Assembly (NCBI RefSeq): GCF_023228165.1
Contig: NZ_JALOBS010000002.1
Span: 1 to 64,000 of the forward strand
DNA: 64,000 nt
DNA from: Methylomonas sp.
GTDB taxonomy: Bacteria > Pseudomonadota > Gammaproteobacteria > Methylococcales > Methylomonadaceae
Direction: 5' to 3'
Of the stretch, positions 1 through 8,983 are shown in pieces (position 1 is the first letter of the stretch; each line of letters starts with the position of its first letter). The translations under genes and the position numbers were made by a program. The notes under the pieces were generated by a model. That model saw only the letters and a program-made list of their open reading frames with translations. It did not search any database and was not told the DNA's origin.

Positions 1-127
1 CGTTCCACAATACTTCTGCGATGTCAGCCATCCCCATCGGGGCTCCAGGATGTCCTGAGTTGGCTTTTTGTACGGCGTCCATGCTGAGTGCGCGGATGGC
101 GTTCGCTAAGTCTCGGCGCGAAGGCAT
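1..127 (-). CDS. tkt: transketolase, N-terminal fragment (runs off the window)
   Basis: Translating the minus strand from the ATG at 127 gives 42 residues beginning MPSRRDLANAIRALSMDAVQ and continuing with KANSGHPGAPMGMA, the classic thiamine-diphosphate transketolase N-terminus. A good ribosome site (AAGGAGAC) precedes the ATG. Transketolase moves two-carbon units between sugar phosphates; next to hexulose-phosphate synthase it would regenerate ribulose 5-phosphate for formaldehyde fixation. The gene continues beyond base 1, so only the first ~6% is visible. It lies downstream of hps on the same strand but a strong hairpin separates them. Confidence 0.9.
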   Translation of the reverse strand, partial: MPSRRDLANAIRALSMDAVQKANSGHPGAPMGMADIAEVLWN

Positions 128-205
128 AAGGTGTCTCCTTGTATTTTTTTATTGCTGAGTGCGCGGCGATAATTGCCGCTTTTTATTCAGGTATTTAAAA
201 CGAAC

Positions 206-237
206 AAAGGACGAGTGGCTGACGCCACTCGTCCTTT
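206..237 (-). terminator. Rho-independent terminator after hps
   Basis: A perfect 14-bp inverted repeat (AAAGGACGAGTGGC with its complement) closes a 4-base loop. On the minus strand it is followed by a T-rich stretch (GTTCGTTTTAAAT). It sits between the hps stop and the tkt start, so it should end or strongly reduce hps transcription before tkt. Confidence 0.85.
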
Positions 238-275
238 AGCGTGCCTAGTATAAGCTAGGTAAAACCAAAGCTAAC

Positions 276-923
276 TTATGCAGCTGCAGCGTCAACCAAT
301 TCGCGAATTTCGCGAGCTGATTCCGCTGGAGATGGCGCACCGTAGATTGCCGCACCCACTACGATAATGCTTGCACCGGCTTCAACTACTTGTTGCACAG
401 TGGCTTGTTTGATACCGCCGGCAACAGAGATACGTACACCCAGACCCAAACCAGCAATTTCATTTAAATCACTGAAAGGGGTGTGACCTGCCGCTTGCGC
501 GTCCAGACCGGTGTGAATACCCATGATTTGCGCGCCCAGAGCAACGGATTCTCTAGCGCAAGCAGCTTTGTCAGCTACATTGATCAAGTCGATTTGAGTT
601 TCAGCAGCGTGTTTTTTCGCTGCTTTGATAACGCCGGCAATAGTTGCCATACCAGATACACCCAGTACGGTACAGATGTCAGCGCCTGCGGCATAGAAAG
701 CGCCTGCTTCGTACTCGCCGGCATCCATGGTTTTCAGATCAACCAACAACAATTTGTCTGGAAAACGTTGTCTCAGTTCTTTAACCAGGTTAATACCGTT
801 GTATTTGATGCAAGGGGTACCGATTTCAAAAATATCAACATAAGGCGCTACTTGATCTGCCAATGCTACGGTTTGGTCGAAATCCAGTGAGTCTAACGCC
901 ATTTGAATTAATGGTCTTGCCAT
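276..923 (-). CDS. hps: 3-hexulose-6-phosphate synthase
   Basis: Condenses formaldehyde with ribulose 5-phosphate to D-arabino-3-hexulose 6-phosphate, the first step of the ribulose monophosphate pathway in the cytoplasm. The 215-residue protein is a full-length single-domain TIM barrel of the OMP-decarboxylase superfamily. It carries the metal/phosphate motif DLKTMD (residues 62-67, DxKxxD), EIG at 33-35, and the C-terminal phosphate-binding segments VAGGI and VVGAAIYGA. GGAG lies 8 bases before the ATG. The usual partner, 6-phospho-3-hexuloisomerase, is neither fused nor adjacent here, unlike in many methylotrophs. A central enzyme of a type I methanotroph. Confidence 0.95.
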   Translation of the reverse strand: MARPLIQMALDSLDFDQTVALADQVAPYVDIFEIGTPCIKYNGINLVKELRQRFPDKLLLVDLKTMDAGEYEAGAFYAAGADICTVLGVSGMATIAGVIKAAKKHAAETQIDLINVADKAACARESVALGAQIMGIHTGLDAQAAGHTPFSDLNEIAGLGLGVRISVAGGIKQATVQQVVEAGASIIVVGAAIYGAPSPAESAREIRELVDAAAA

Positions 924-1118
924 GGGATGTGCTCCGATTGTTACAGTTATAGTTATAAGAACCGCTCATCAGCGTGTTAGCAACCTGCCAAAAGGGCAAA
1001 TAGTGCACTGTCGTTGATGAGCAATAAAAAAGCTGGCAGCAACTCTAAATCAGAATTGGGCACCCTGTCAATTGAAAGCCTGCCATTTACTTACTAATTT
1101 TCGTATTTTATCGATTTT

Positions 1119-1706
1119 TTATCCTTCATTACCCAAACCTGCCCAGGGTTTGAATAAGCCATCGATAGACACGCCATACATATCTAAAATTCGTCCCACG
1201 CCTTCATCCACCATTGCTTTGACGGAGTCTGATTTATTGTAAAACGCCGGCATGGGCGGGAAAATAATACCACCCATCTCGGTCACTGCAGCCATATTTC
1301 GAATATGCGCCAAATTCAACGGCGTTTCCCGTGGCACCAACACTGTCTTACGCCGTTCCTTTAATGCCACATCCGCCGAGCGAGAAATCAAGTTATCGCC
1401 GAAACCATGAGCAATTGCCGCTAAAGTTTTCATCGAGCATGGCGCCACAACCACGCCTTCCGTTTTAAAGGAACCACTGGCTATACAGGAGGCAATATCG
1501 TTGATACCGTGAGTGACGTCCGCTAATTGATACAGCGCTGCACGATCCATATCCAGTTCGTATTTCAAATTCACCAGACCGGCAGCGGAAATCACCAGAT
1601 GCGTTTCCCATTCCGGCAAATCCTTTAAGATTTGCAGCATACGCACACCATAAATGGCGCCTGTCGCACCGGTCATAGCAATGACCAGCCGCTTTTTGTT
1701 TGTCAT
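1119..1706 (-). CDS. ubiX: flavin prenyltransferase UbiX
   Basis: Makes prenylated FMN, the cofactor of UbiD decarboxylases, from FMN and dimethylallyl phosphate; needed for ubiquinone synthesis. The 195-residue length is normal. It has the N-terminal flavin-binding MTGATGAIYG, the SxS-type segment SGSFKTEG, the VAPCSMKTLA motif, LVPRETPL, and the C-terminal FPPMPAFY. Upstream on the same strand is the proline iminopeptidase gene, 13 bases away, so the two probably form a small operon. No ubiD is in the window. A Pad1-type aromatic-acid role cannot be excluded but is the same chemistry. Confidence 0.92.
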   Translation of the reverse strand: MTNKKRLVIAMTGATGAIYGVRMLQILKDLPEWETHLVISAAGLVNLKYELDMDRAALYQLADVTHGINDIASCIASGSFKTEGVVVAPCSMKTLAAIAHGFGDNLISRSADVALKERRKTVLVPRETPLNLAHIRNMAAVTEMGGIIFPPMPAFYNKSDSVKAMVDEGVGRILDMYGVSIDGLFKPWAGLGNEG

Positions 1707-1719
1707 AAGTCCCTATTTG

Positions 1720-2664
1720 CTAGACCAAAAGAGCAGCCATTTTATCGGCGGCATCAACCAATGCAGCTATCATTTCCTCGCCTTTGGCAACATGCCCGGC
1801 ACTCGGCAATACCCGATATTCAGCCAGCGGCAACGCTTGATGCAAGCGCCAACCGGCTTCCAGCGGACAGGTTAAATCGTTTTGACCGTGGATAATGATA
1901 GTAGGAATATCTTGCAGCAGCAGGCAATTTTGCAGAATTTGGTTCTCGGTAATGAAATAATGATTTCGGGCATAGTGTAGCTCCATTTGCACCTGCTTGA
2001 CCGCCTGCGTATCCGGAGACGCGTCGACAAGCGCAAACTCCGCGCCTAACGCCACCTGACCACCCCACAATTGCCAGTGCATAGCCGCCTGCCCAGCAAT
2101 AGTTTGATCCTCACCAAAAACAGCATCGCATAACTTATCCAACACATCTTCGGCAGCTGAAGCCCCCACAGCATCCAGCATATCTTGCCAGCGTTGCGGA
2201 TAAATACGATTGACGCCATCCTGCAAAAACCAACGCATATCCGCCTGGCGAGCCAGAAATACGCCGCGCAAAATCATACCCGACACTCGCTCCGGGAATC
2301 GCTGCGCATACAGCAATGCCAAGGTCCCGCCCCAGGAACCGCCGAATAATAACCAGCGCTCGATGCGTAACCGGATTCTGACCCGCTCCATATCCTCTAA
2401 TAAATTTTGGGTGGTATTTCCTTCCAGCGCGCCAAAAGGCAGCGATTGCCCGCAACCGCGCTGGTCCAGCAAAATGATGTGGTAAAGCTCGGGATTAAAA
2501 AATCGCCGGTGGTCCGGCTTAGTTCCAGAACACGGCCCGCCATGCAGAAAAATCACCGGCAGACCAGCCGGATTACCGGATTGCTCGACATAGACCTGAT
2601 GCACACCACCTGTATCGAGCCAAAAAACATGAAATGGGGAAGTTTCGGGATAAAGAGGCTTCAT
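1720..2664 (-). CDS. pip: proline iminopeptidase
   Basis: Alpha/beta-hydrolase that removes N-terminal proline from peptides in the cytoplasm (peptidase family S33). The 314-residue length fits the family. Visible motifs are the oxyanion HGGP (41-44), DQRGCGQS, the nucleophile elbow GGSWGG (108-113, Ser110), an Asp in HGQNDLTCP and the catalytic His in PSAGHVAKGE. It is the first gene of a likely pip-ubiX operon. The ATG at 2664 leaves 136 bases to the outer-membrane protein gene upstream, including that gene's terminator. Confidence 0.93.
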   Translation of the reverse strand: MKPLYPETSPFHVFWLDTGGVHQVYVEQSGNPAGLPVIFLHGGPCSGTKPDHRRFFNPELYHIILLDQRGCGQSLPFGALEGNTTQNLLEDMERVRIRLRIERWLLFGGSWGGTLALLYAQRFPERVSGMILRGVFLARQADMRWFLQDGVNRIYPQRWQDMLDAVGASAAEDVLDKLCDAVFGEDQTIAGQAAMHWQLWGGQVALGAEFALVDASPDTQAVKQVQMELHYARNHYFITENQILQNCLLLQDIPTIIIHGQNDLTCPLEAGWRLHQALPLAEYRVLPSAGHVAKGEEMIAALVDAADKMAALLV

Positions 2665-2747
2665 AGTCAGTTAAAACATTAATATCCAGACATAATTGAT
2701 TAGCCCTAATTATGCCTGCATTGGATCTATCGCCGCCATTTCAGCAT

Positions 2748-2779
2748 AAAAAAAGGGAAGGCTTTCGCCTTCCCTTTTT
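2748..2779 (-). terminator. terminator after the outer-membrane protein gene
   Basis: AAAAAGGGAAGGC, loop TTTC, GCCTTCCCTTTTT: a perfect 13-bp stem with A/T runs on both sides, 21 bases downstream of the stop of the minus-strand gene at 2801. The flanking runs would let it work in either direction. Confidence 0.85.
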
Positions 2780-2800
2780 GCTAGCTAAATAAGGGACAAA

Positions 2801-3712
2801 TTAGAATTTGAAACCTAAGTAACCACCGGCGGTGAAACCATTATTAGGTGTGCCGTCGATTTTGCTGGTCATGTAGTGATAGCGAGTATCCGCGCCGATT
2901 ACGATACCTCTGAACAAATCGTATTCAGCACCGGCGCCGAAGTTCATACCGGCGTTCAACACGGATACCGCGTTGGAAGGTACGCCCAGAATGTTAACAT
3001 CCAAACCCACTGGGATAATCCAAGGACGGAATTTGCTGCCGTGCATGAATTTGATTTTTGGAGAGGCATTGATTCTCAAACGGGCGTCAGTAGACGTGCC
3101 ATTTTGTCCGTTGAGTGCAACCTGTGTTGCACCATCGGCTGCTGCAACAGCGTTAAGAGTGCCATTTGTCAATGTATTAGCACCAGTACCATATTGAGCA
3201 TATTCGAAACCAAACTCAATCATGAAAGAGGTGTCATCCATCAAACCGAACAAGTCGTTGTTGACGTTAAAGTCGAATGCACCGCCAAAATAGTAGCCAT
3301 CGGCGTTAGTATTATTGGAAAGCAAACCACCATCGGTTAACACAGAATTAGTGTTAGCACGCGCGTGATCAAGCTTGCTCCAACCGCCACGAACCGCAAC
3401 CAAGTTGTCTTTAGAAGTTGAAACCGCAGGAGCGGATTTCATGGACGCCATCCAATGATCCAACTCCTGTACTTTAGCGGCTTCGGTAGACGCTTGGGCA
3501 GAAGACGACTTAACGCGGCTTAATTCAGCTTGCATGGCAGCCATTTGATCAGTCATTTGTTGCATTTGTAATTCCAGAGCCTCGGCTTTTCTGGCAGCGG
3601 CATCGGCAACGCGTTCAGCTTTATTGTCCGCCGCTTGTGTAGGGGCAACCATGGCCATGGATAATGTCGCTGCGGCGATGCCCAGCGCTAATTGGGTTTT
3701 ATTTAAAGTCAT
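2801..3712 (-). CDS. outer-membrane beta-barrel protein with N-terminal coiled coil
   Basis: 303 residues. A cleavable signal peptide is clear (MTLNKTQLALGIAAATLSMA, cleavage probably after TQAA). Residues ~30-75 are an alanine/glutamine/methionine-rich predicted coiled coil, then a region of alternating hydrophobic strands, ending in LGFKF with the terminal Phe that outer-membrane barrels use for BAM-dependent assembly. The architecture resembles porin-like proteins anchored through a periplasmic coiled coil. No substrate can be assigned. Its own terminator and the AT-rich upstream region suggest a single-gene, well-expressed transcript. Confidence 0.7.
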   Translation of the reverse strand: MTLNKTQLALGIAAATLSMAMVAPTQAADNKAERVADAAARKAEALELQMQQMTDQMAAMQAELSRVKSSSAQASTEAAKVQELDHWMASMKSAPAVSTSKDNLVAVRGGWSKLDHARANTNSVLTDGGLLSNNTNADGYYFGGAFDFNVNNDLFGLMDDTSFMIEFGFEYAQYGTGANTLTNGTLNAVAAADGATQVALNGQNGTSTDARLRINASPKIKFMHGSKFRPWIIPVGLDVNILGVPSNAVSVLNAGMNFGAGAEYDLFRGIVIGADTRYHYMTSKIDGTPNNGFTAGGYLGFKF

Positions 3713-4084
3713 TGCTGTCCCCCAAGGGTTTATTGTTGTTAACCAGTCTGCTTTTTGCTTAATTGCAACACAGGATTTTTCTACGTAGGCAATAATAGCA
3801 GCAGTTCCTCTTCCTTACAAGTTTTAGTCTAATTTTTTTTAACAAAAAAAATCATTAATTATCAATAGTATACAAGCCAACCATAAAGCTAGTTCAGTTT
3901 GTGTTAAAAAAAAACAACACTTAGTTTAAAATTTGCACAAATAAATTTGGTCTATTTTTAACGCACCTATTTGGTGCGCAAATATCAATCTGCAACCCAC
4001 TCTGGCGCAACCATCCCGCTAGAAACCGGCAAGTATTCCCTTTTCGTGTTAATTTGTCGCTTACTTAAGACAGTCCGTTTTCAC
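3713..4084. other. AT-rich divergent intergenic region
   Basis: Lies between the divergent outer-membrane protein and thiO genes. It is notably AT-rich from about 3830 to 3960 with long A and T runs and must hold both promoters. I do not see an unambiguous -35/-10 pair or a gene. Confidence 0.5.
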
Positions 4085-5179
4085 ATGACCCAAGATATAG
4101 ACATTCTGATCATAGGCGGCGGTATTAGCGGCTTATTAACCGCCCGCGAATTACAAATGGCAGGCCGCAACATCACCGTTATCGATAAATCGAACTCCGG
4201 TCAAGAAGCATCCTGGGCCGGCGGCGGCATCTTACTGCCCATTTATCCTTGGCGGCAGGCCGATGCGATTTCCGATCTGGTTATCGCCAGCATACAAAGT
4301 TATCCCAAGCTGAGCCAAGAACTGCTCGACACAACCGGCATTGACCCGGAATGGCTGCCTTGCGGGATGTTGATTTGCAAAAACCCGGACTACGACTTAG
4401 CAATACAATGGTGCAATAAACGCCACATTTCCTACCAAACGCCACCTGCTGGATTACTTGAAAATATCAATACCCGTTGCGACCGACCTTTATGGCTGCC
4501 CGACATTGCTCAGGCCCGTAATCCGCGTCTGCTAAAATCGCTAAAAGCCTATTTACTTCAAACAGGCGTGCGTTTTATCGAAAACACCGAGATTACCGGC
4601 GTTGAATTTCAGCATAGGCGCTTACAAAAAATTCTTACACTTGAACGATGCTTCAGTCCTCGTCATACCGTTGTCTGCGCGGGCGCCTGGAGCGCGGATT
4701 TCTTAAACCGCTGGCTGCCGCAAGCATCAGTAAAGTTACAGATTCAACCGGTACGCGGGCAAATGCTGCTATTCGACGCCCAACCCAACACTCTGAAGCA
4801 CATGATTTTGGATGGTGATCACTATCTGATTCCACGCCGCGATGGCAAAATCTTGGCCGGCAGCACAGTCGAACAAGCCGGGTTTACCAAAATCACCACC
4901 ACGGAAGCCAGGGAACATCTGTATCACTTTGCCGTCGGCCTAATGCCTGAATTGAAAAACCACCCGGTCTGCGAGCATTGGGCAGGTCTGCGGCCCGGCA
5001 CTCCCGAAGGTATTCCCTATATCGGCTTTCACCCCGATGCAGATAACCTCAGCGTCAATGCCGGACATTTTCGCAACGGCCTGGTCATGGGGCCGGCATC
5101 AGCCCGATTACTGGCCGACTTGATTTTACAGAGAACGCCTGCATTAAACCCCACAGCCTACGCCCTGAACCGCCGTTAA
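4085..5179 (+). CDS. thiO: glycine oxidase ThiO (FAD-dependent)
   Basis: FAD-dependent amine oxidase that converts glycine to the imine used for the thiazole ring of thiamine. I start at the ATG at 4085, because the Rossmann motif GGGISG then falls at residues 11-16 as usual; the same frame is open back to 3971 but that would add 38 unrelated residues. The protein is 365 aa. Further support: EASWAGGGILLP, VRGQMLLFD, YLIPRRDGKILAGSTVE and the C-terminal WAGLRPGTPEG...GHFRNG motif of the DAO family. No other thi gene is adjacent; pyrD follows on the same strand after 71 bases. Confidence 0.85.
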   Translation: MTQDIDILIIGGGISGLLTARELQMAGRNITVIDKSNSGQEASWAGGGILLPIYPWRQADAISDLVIASIQSYPKLSQELLDTTGIDPEWLPCGMLICKNPDYDLAIQWCNKRHISYQTPPAGLLENINTRCDRPLWLPDIAQARNPRLLKSLKAYLLQTGVRFIENTEITGVEFQHRRLQKILTLERCFSPRHTVVCAGAWSADFLNRWLPQASVKLQIQPVRGQMLLFDAQPNTLKHMILDGDHYLIPRRDGKILAGSTVEQAGFTKITTTEAREHLYHFAVGLMPELKNHPVCEHWAGLRPGTPEGIPYIGFHPDADNLSVNAGHFRNGLVMGPASARLLADLILQRTPALNPTAYALNRR

Positions 5180-5250
5180 TTTGGTTTACTGCCGAGCCGC
5201 CATATCGGGTTACACTTTTCGCCAACCCGACCTATACCTTCCAAAACACC

Positions 5251-6264
5251 ATGAATCTTTATCCTTTATTACGCCCCGTATTATTTAGCCTGGACCCTGA
5301 AACCGCCCACAACGTTACTTTAAAACTATTAAAACTGGCCGAACAAACCGGCCTGTCAAGCTTGAGCCGAGCGCAATCAACCGATAAACCCCTTACCGTC
5401 ATGGGCCTGAATTTTAATAATCCGCTCGGACTGGCCGCCGGCCTGGATAAAAACGGCGATTATATCGATGCATTGGCCGCACTGGGCTTCGGTTTTATTG
5501 AAATCGGCACGGTAACCCCACGCCCACAACCCGGCAATCCCAAGCCGCGCCTGTTTCGTTTGCCGGAACATCAGGCCATTATTAACCGGATGGGATTTAA
5601 TAATTTCGGCATCGATCATTTATTGCAACAGGTTGCCCAATGCCGCTATCGCGGCGTACTGGGAATCAACATCGGCAAAAATGCCGACACTCCGATGGAA
5701 AACGCCATTGAAGATTATTTGATGGGTTTACGTAAATGCTATCTGCCGGCCAGCTATATCACGATCAACATAAGCTCGCCCAACACCAAAAATTTGCGTC
5801 AATTACAGCAAGGCGATGAGATAAAATATTTGCTGGAAGCCTTAAAACAAGAACAACTCAAATTACAGGCCGAGCACGGAAAATACACGCCTCTGGCGGT
5901 AAAGATTGCCCCGGACTTAAGCAACGAGGAAATTCGCCGTATTGCGGAATTGCTGCTGGAATTTAGTATCGACGGCGTCATCGCCACCAACACCACAGTT
6001 GCCCGCGACAAAGTACAAGGCCACCCTTACGGCAATGAAACCGGCGGCCTCAGCGGCGCACCGGTCAAAGAACGCTCAACGACAGTCGTGAAGGATTTGG
6101 CTGCTGAATTAAACGGCAAACTACCGATCATTGCGGCGGGAGGCATTTTGAACGGCGACGACGCCCAGCAGAAATTCCGGGCCGGCGCCAGTTTAGTTCA
6201 GATATACAGCGGCTTGATTTACAAAGGCCCGCGGTTATTAGAAGATATCTTGCAAACCATTTAA
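5251..6264 (+). CDS. pyrD: dihydroorotate dehydrogenase (quinone), class 2
   Basis: Oxidises dihydroorotate to orotate in pyrimidine synthesis, passing electrons to quinone at the inner membrane. The 337 residues carry the class-2 N-terminal helical extension (YPLLRPVLFSLDPETAHNVT), then GLAAGLDKNGD, the catalytic-serine segment INISSPNTKNLR, VKIAPDLS and the FMN phosphate site IIAAGGI near the C-terminus. Its TAA overlaps the stop of the convergent HD-GYP gene: both use the shared TTAA. Confidence 0.96.
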   Translation: MNLYPLLRPVLFSLDPETAHNVTLKLLKLAEQTGLSSLSRAQSTDKPLTVMGLNFNNPLGLAAGLDKNGDYIDALAALGFGFIEIGTVTPRPQPGNPKPRLFRLPEHQAIINRMGFNNFGIDHLLQQVAQCRYRGVLGINIGKNADTPMENAIEDYLMGLRKCYLPASYITINISSPNTKNLRQLQQGDEIKYLLEALKQEQLKLQAEHGKYTPLAVKIAPDLSNEEIRRIAELLLEFSIDGVIATNTTVARDKVQGHPYGNETGGLSGAPVKERSTTVVKDLAAELNGKLPIIAAGGILNGDDAQQKFRAGASLVQIYSGLIYKGPRLLEDILQTI

Positions 6265-7541
6265 GGCTTTGCCTGCTTCCAGCCTTTCTGCAACAACCCG
6301 CTTTGATAGTATTTAAGCAAATCGATACCGCACTCATCGGCGCGCAGCACGGTGGAAATCTTTAATGGCTGCCCGTCGAAAGTCGCACTGCTTAAAGCCA
6401 AATCGACCACGAATTCTTGGCAGGGCATTTTTTGCGTATCCCGCAACATCAGAATTTTCGGTTTAAGTTTGGCCTTTGGGTTAACTTCAATCACCATGGC
6501 TATTTCGCCGCTATTGAGCTCCACCAGACTTCCGGCCGGGTAAATCCCCAAACACTCAATAAATTTCATCGCCAATCCCGGGTCAAGATGACCGTTGGAA
6601 GAGGACTCGGTAAGAATTTTAATAGCATCGAGGTGCGATCGGCCTTTTTTATAGATCCGATCGCTACTGACCGCATCATACATATCGGCAATGGCCACCA
6701 TCCGCGTATAAGGCGTGATTTGCTCCGCCTTCAATTGCCGCGGATAACCTTCACCGTCTAATCGTTCGTGATGGGTAAACGCCACATCCACCGCACCGCT
6801 ATACATACCGCTAGTAGTCAATAGAATTTTCCACCCCATGACGGCATGGCTTTGCATGACCGCCAATTCCTCGGGGCTTAAGCGTCCGGGCTTGTTGAGA
6901 ATTTCCAGCGGCACCCGCATTTTGCCCATATCGTGCATCATGCCGCATAAGCCGACGTGGTTGAGTTCCTCGACCGGCAAATTCACCTGCCTGCCCAATG
7001 CAATCGAAAAAATGCACACATTCATGCTGTGCTGGGCGGTATATTCGTCGCGATTTTTTAATTGCGTCATCAACATCAACGCATCCGGCGCGTTCAATAC
7101 ACTATCGACACAGTAAGCTACCGCTTTTTTGGCGGCCAAAGCGTTGATGGGCCGCCCAAATTTCACTTCCTCCATAAAGTTTTTAACCAAGCCGCTGGCT
7201 TTTTGATAAATAACTTCGGCTTTACCAATTTCGTGCTTAAAAGATGTTCGTTTGGCGGGAGGCTGGACTTTTTCCAGAAAATCTGGCGTGTAGCTCGTGC
7301 TTCTAGCTACATATTGCGGCACTTTGACCTGTTTTGTAGTGTCGATAAATACAAAATCGCACTGTTTTTGCACGGCATCGATATCGGCTTGATTTTTTAA
7401 TTCAAAGCCTTGGAAACGGAAATTGGTCTCCAGCCAGGGCCTATCGAGTCTGGACACAAACATGCCGATTTTCAGATCCTTGACGCCAATCTGAACCTCT
7501 TCGACCGAATCAATCAATAAATTGTTAATCTTGTTTTGCAT
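6261..7541 (-). CDS. HD-GYP domain phosphodiesterase with N-terminal DUF3391
   Basis: Likely hydrolyses the second messenger cyclic di-GMP. The 426 residues begin with a DUF3391-type segment (about 15-110; KIGMFVSRLDRPW), followed by the HD-GYP domain: H171, the HD pair at 203-204 (GMMHDMGK), HHERLDGEGYP at 257-267 (the HHExxxGxGYP signature) and IADMYDAVSSDR. No receiver or PAS domain is present, so the input is probably through the N-terminal domain. No GGDEF partner is in the window. All metal-binding residues I can place are intact, so it should be active. Confidence 0.85.
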   Translation of the reverse strand: MQNKINNLLIDSVEEVQIGVKDLKIGMFVSRLDRPWLETNFRFQGFELKNQADIDAVQKQCDFVFIDTTKQVKVPQYVARSTSYTPDFLEKVQPPAKRTSFKHEIGKAEVIYQKASGLVKNFMEEVKFGRPINALAAKKAVAYCVDSVLNAPDALMLMTQLKNRDEYTAQHSMNVCIFSIALGRQVNLPVEELNHVGLCGMMHDMGKMRVPLEILNKPGRLSPEELAVMQSHAVMGWKILLTTSGMYSGAVDVAFTHHERLDGEGYPRQLKAEQITPYTRMVAIADMYDAVSSDRIYKKGRSHLDAIKILTESSSNGHLDPGLAMKFIECLGIYPAGSLVELNSGEIAMVIEVNPKAKLKPKILMLRDTQKMPCQEFVVDLALSSATFDGQPLKISTVLRADECGIDLLKYYQSGLLQKGWKQAKP

Positions 7542-7630
7542 GGTCGCGCGTGTCCGCCGCTAGCCTCAAATCGTTCGATTAGATTTCAATCTAACAGAGC
7601 ATATTTCAATACATTGAAAATGCGCTGGAT

Positions 7631-8962
7631 TTATTCACCTGCTATCGCCATCTGCTCCAGCAAAACGGAGCCCACCCGAATATTGCCACGCAAATCAACA
7701 TCACTGCCTATTGCCACAATATTGCGCAACATGGTCTTTAGGTTGCCGGCAATGGTAATCTCCTGCACCGGATATTGGATTACGCCGTTTTCCACCCAAA
7801 AACCGGAGGCACCGCGCGAATAGTCGCCCGTCACTCTGTTTACCCCTTGCCCCATTAATTCGGTAACCAGCAAACCGGTGCCTAATAACTTCAGCATGCC
7901 GGCAAAATCGTTTTGGCCCGACTCAACGGTCAGGTTATGCACACCGCCGGCATTCCCGGTAGTTTGCATGCCCAACTTGCGGGCGGAATAGGTGCTGAGT
8001 ATATAACTGTGCAAAATACCGTTGCCAACAATATCGCGGGCATTTGTCGCCACGCCTTCCGCATCGTAACTGGCACTGCCCATGCCGCCGATTAACAAGG
8101 GCTGCTCATGAATACGCACGAAATCCGGCAGAATTTGCGTATCCAGACTATCCAGCAAGAACGAAGATTTACGGTATAAACTGGTGCCACTGATGGCGCC
8201 CAATAACGAACCGATCAATCCCGCAGCCATTTCCGGCGCAAATAGAACCGGACATTGGCGAGTGCTGAGACTACGTGCATTCAACCGGGCAACGGTGCGT
8301 TTAGCGGCTTTTTCGCCGACAAATTGCGCCGACTCCAGCAAAACCGGATTACGCGCCACGCTATACCAATAATCGCGCTGCATGCTGTCGCCACTGCCGG
8401 CCAACACCGAACAACTGATGGAATGTCGACTGGACTGATAACCCTGCAGAAATCCCAGTGAGTTACCAAATACGCGGGTACCCTGATGACTATTGACTGA
8501 CGCCCCCTCGGAATTGCTGATGGCCTTATCAAAATGGCGCGCGGCATTTTCACATTCAATAGCCAAGGTAATGGCTTTTTCTGCATCGATGTCCCAAGGA
8601 TGATTCAAGTCCAGATCGGGAAACTCGGTCGCCAACAATGCCGGGTCGGGCAAGCCGGCGTATTCGTCCTCACTCGCGTAGCGGGCAATACTGCAAGCGG
8701 CTTTGATGGTTTCCTTCAAGGAGTCGGCCGAAACGTCGTTAGTACTGGCCGAGCCTTTTTTCTGGCCGAAATAAACAGTCACGCCGATACCTTGATCGCA
8801 GTGATACTCTATGGTTTCCACATCGCCCAGGCGCGCGGATACCGACAAGCCGTTGTCGACGCTAAATGCGGCTTCCGCCGCAGTGGCACCTTGTTGTTTT
8901 GCTTCGTCCAGCAATTGCTGAACCACGTCTTTTAAACGCCGAATTTCGTCCTGATTTTGCAC
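7631..8962 (-). CDS. pmbA: metalloprotease subunit PmbA/TldE
   Basis: Partner subunit of the TldD/TldE heterodimeric peptidase, which degrades unfolded peptides and matures modified peptides such as microcin B17. At 443 residues it is full length. Typical segments are YFGQKKGSASTNDVS, the central CPVLFAPEMAAGLIGSLLGA, and the C-terminal GASGFWVENGVIQYPVQEITIAGNL. As usual for TldE it lacks the HExxxH zinc motif. It follows tldD by 21 bases and is the last gene of the minus-strand block starting with cca. Confidence 0.92.
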   Translation of the reverse strand: MQNQDEIRRLKDVVQQLLDEAKQQGATAAEAAFSVDNGLSVSARLGDVETIEYHCDQGIGVTVYFGQKKGSASTNDVSADSLKETIKAACSIARYASEDEYAGLPDPALLATEFPDLDLNHPWDIDAEKAITLAIECENAARHFDKAISNSEGASVNSHQGTRVFGNSLGFLQGYQSSRHSISCSVLAGSGDSMQRDYWYSVARNPVLLESAQFVGEKAAKRTVARLNARSLSTRQCPVLFAPEMAAGLIGSLLGAISGTSLYRKSSFLLDSLDTQILPDFVRIHEQPLLIGGMGSASYDAEGVATNARDIVGNGILHSYILSTYSARKLGMQTTGNAGGVHNLTVESGQNDFAGMLKLLGTGLLVTELMGQGVNRVTGDYSRGASGFWVENGVIQYPVQEITIAGNLKTMLRNIVAIGSDVDLRGNIRVGSVLLEQMAIAGE

Positions 8963-8983
8963 GTTATGTTCTCTTAAATTCGA

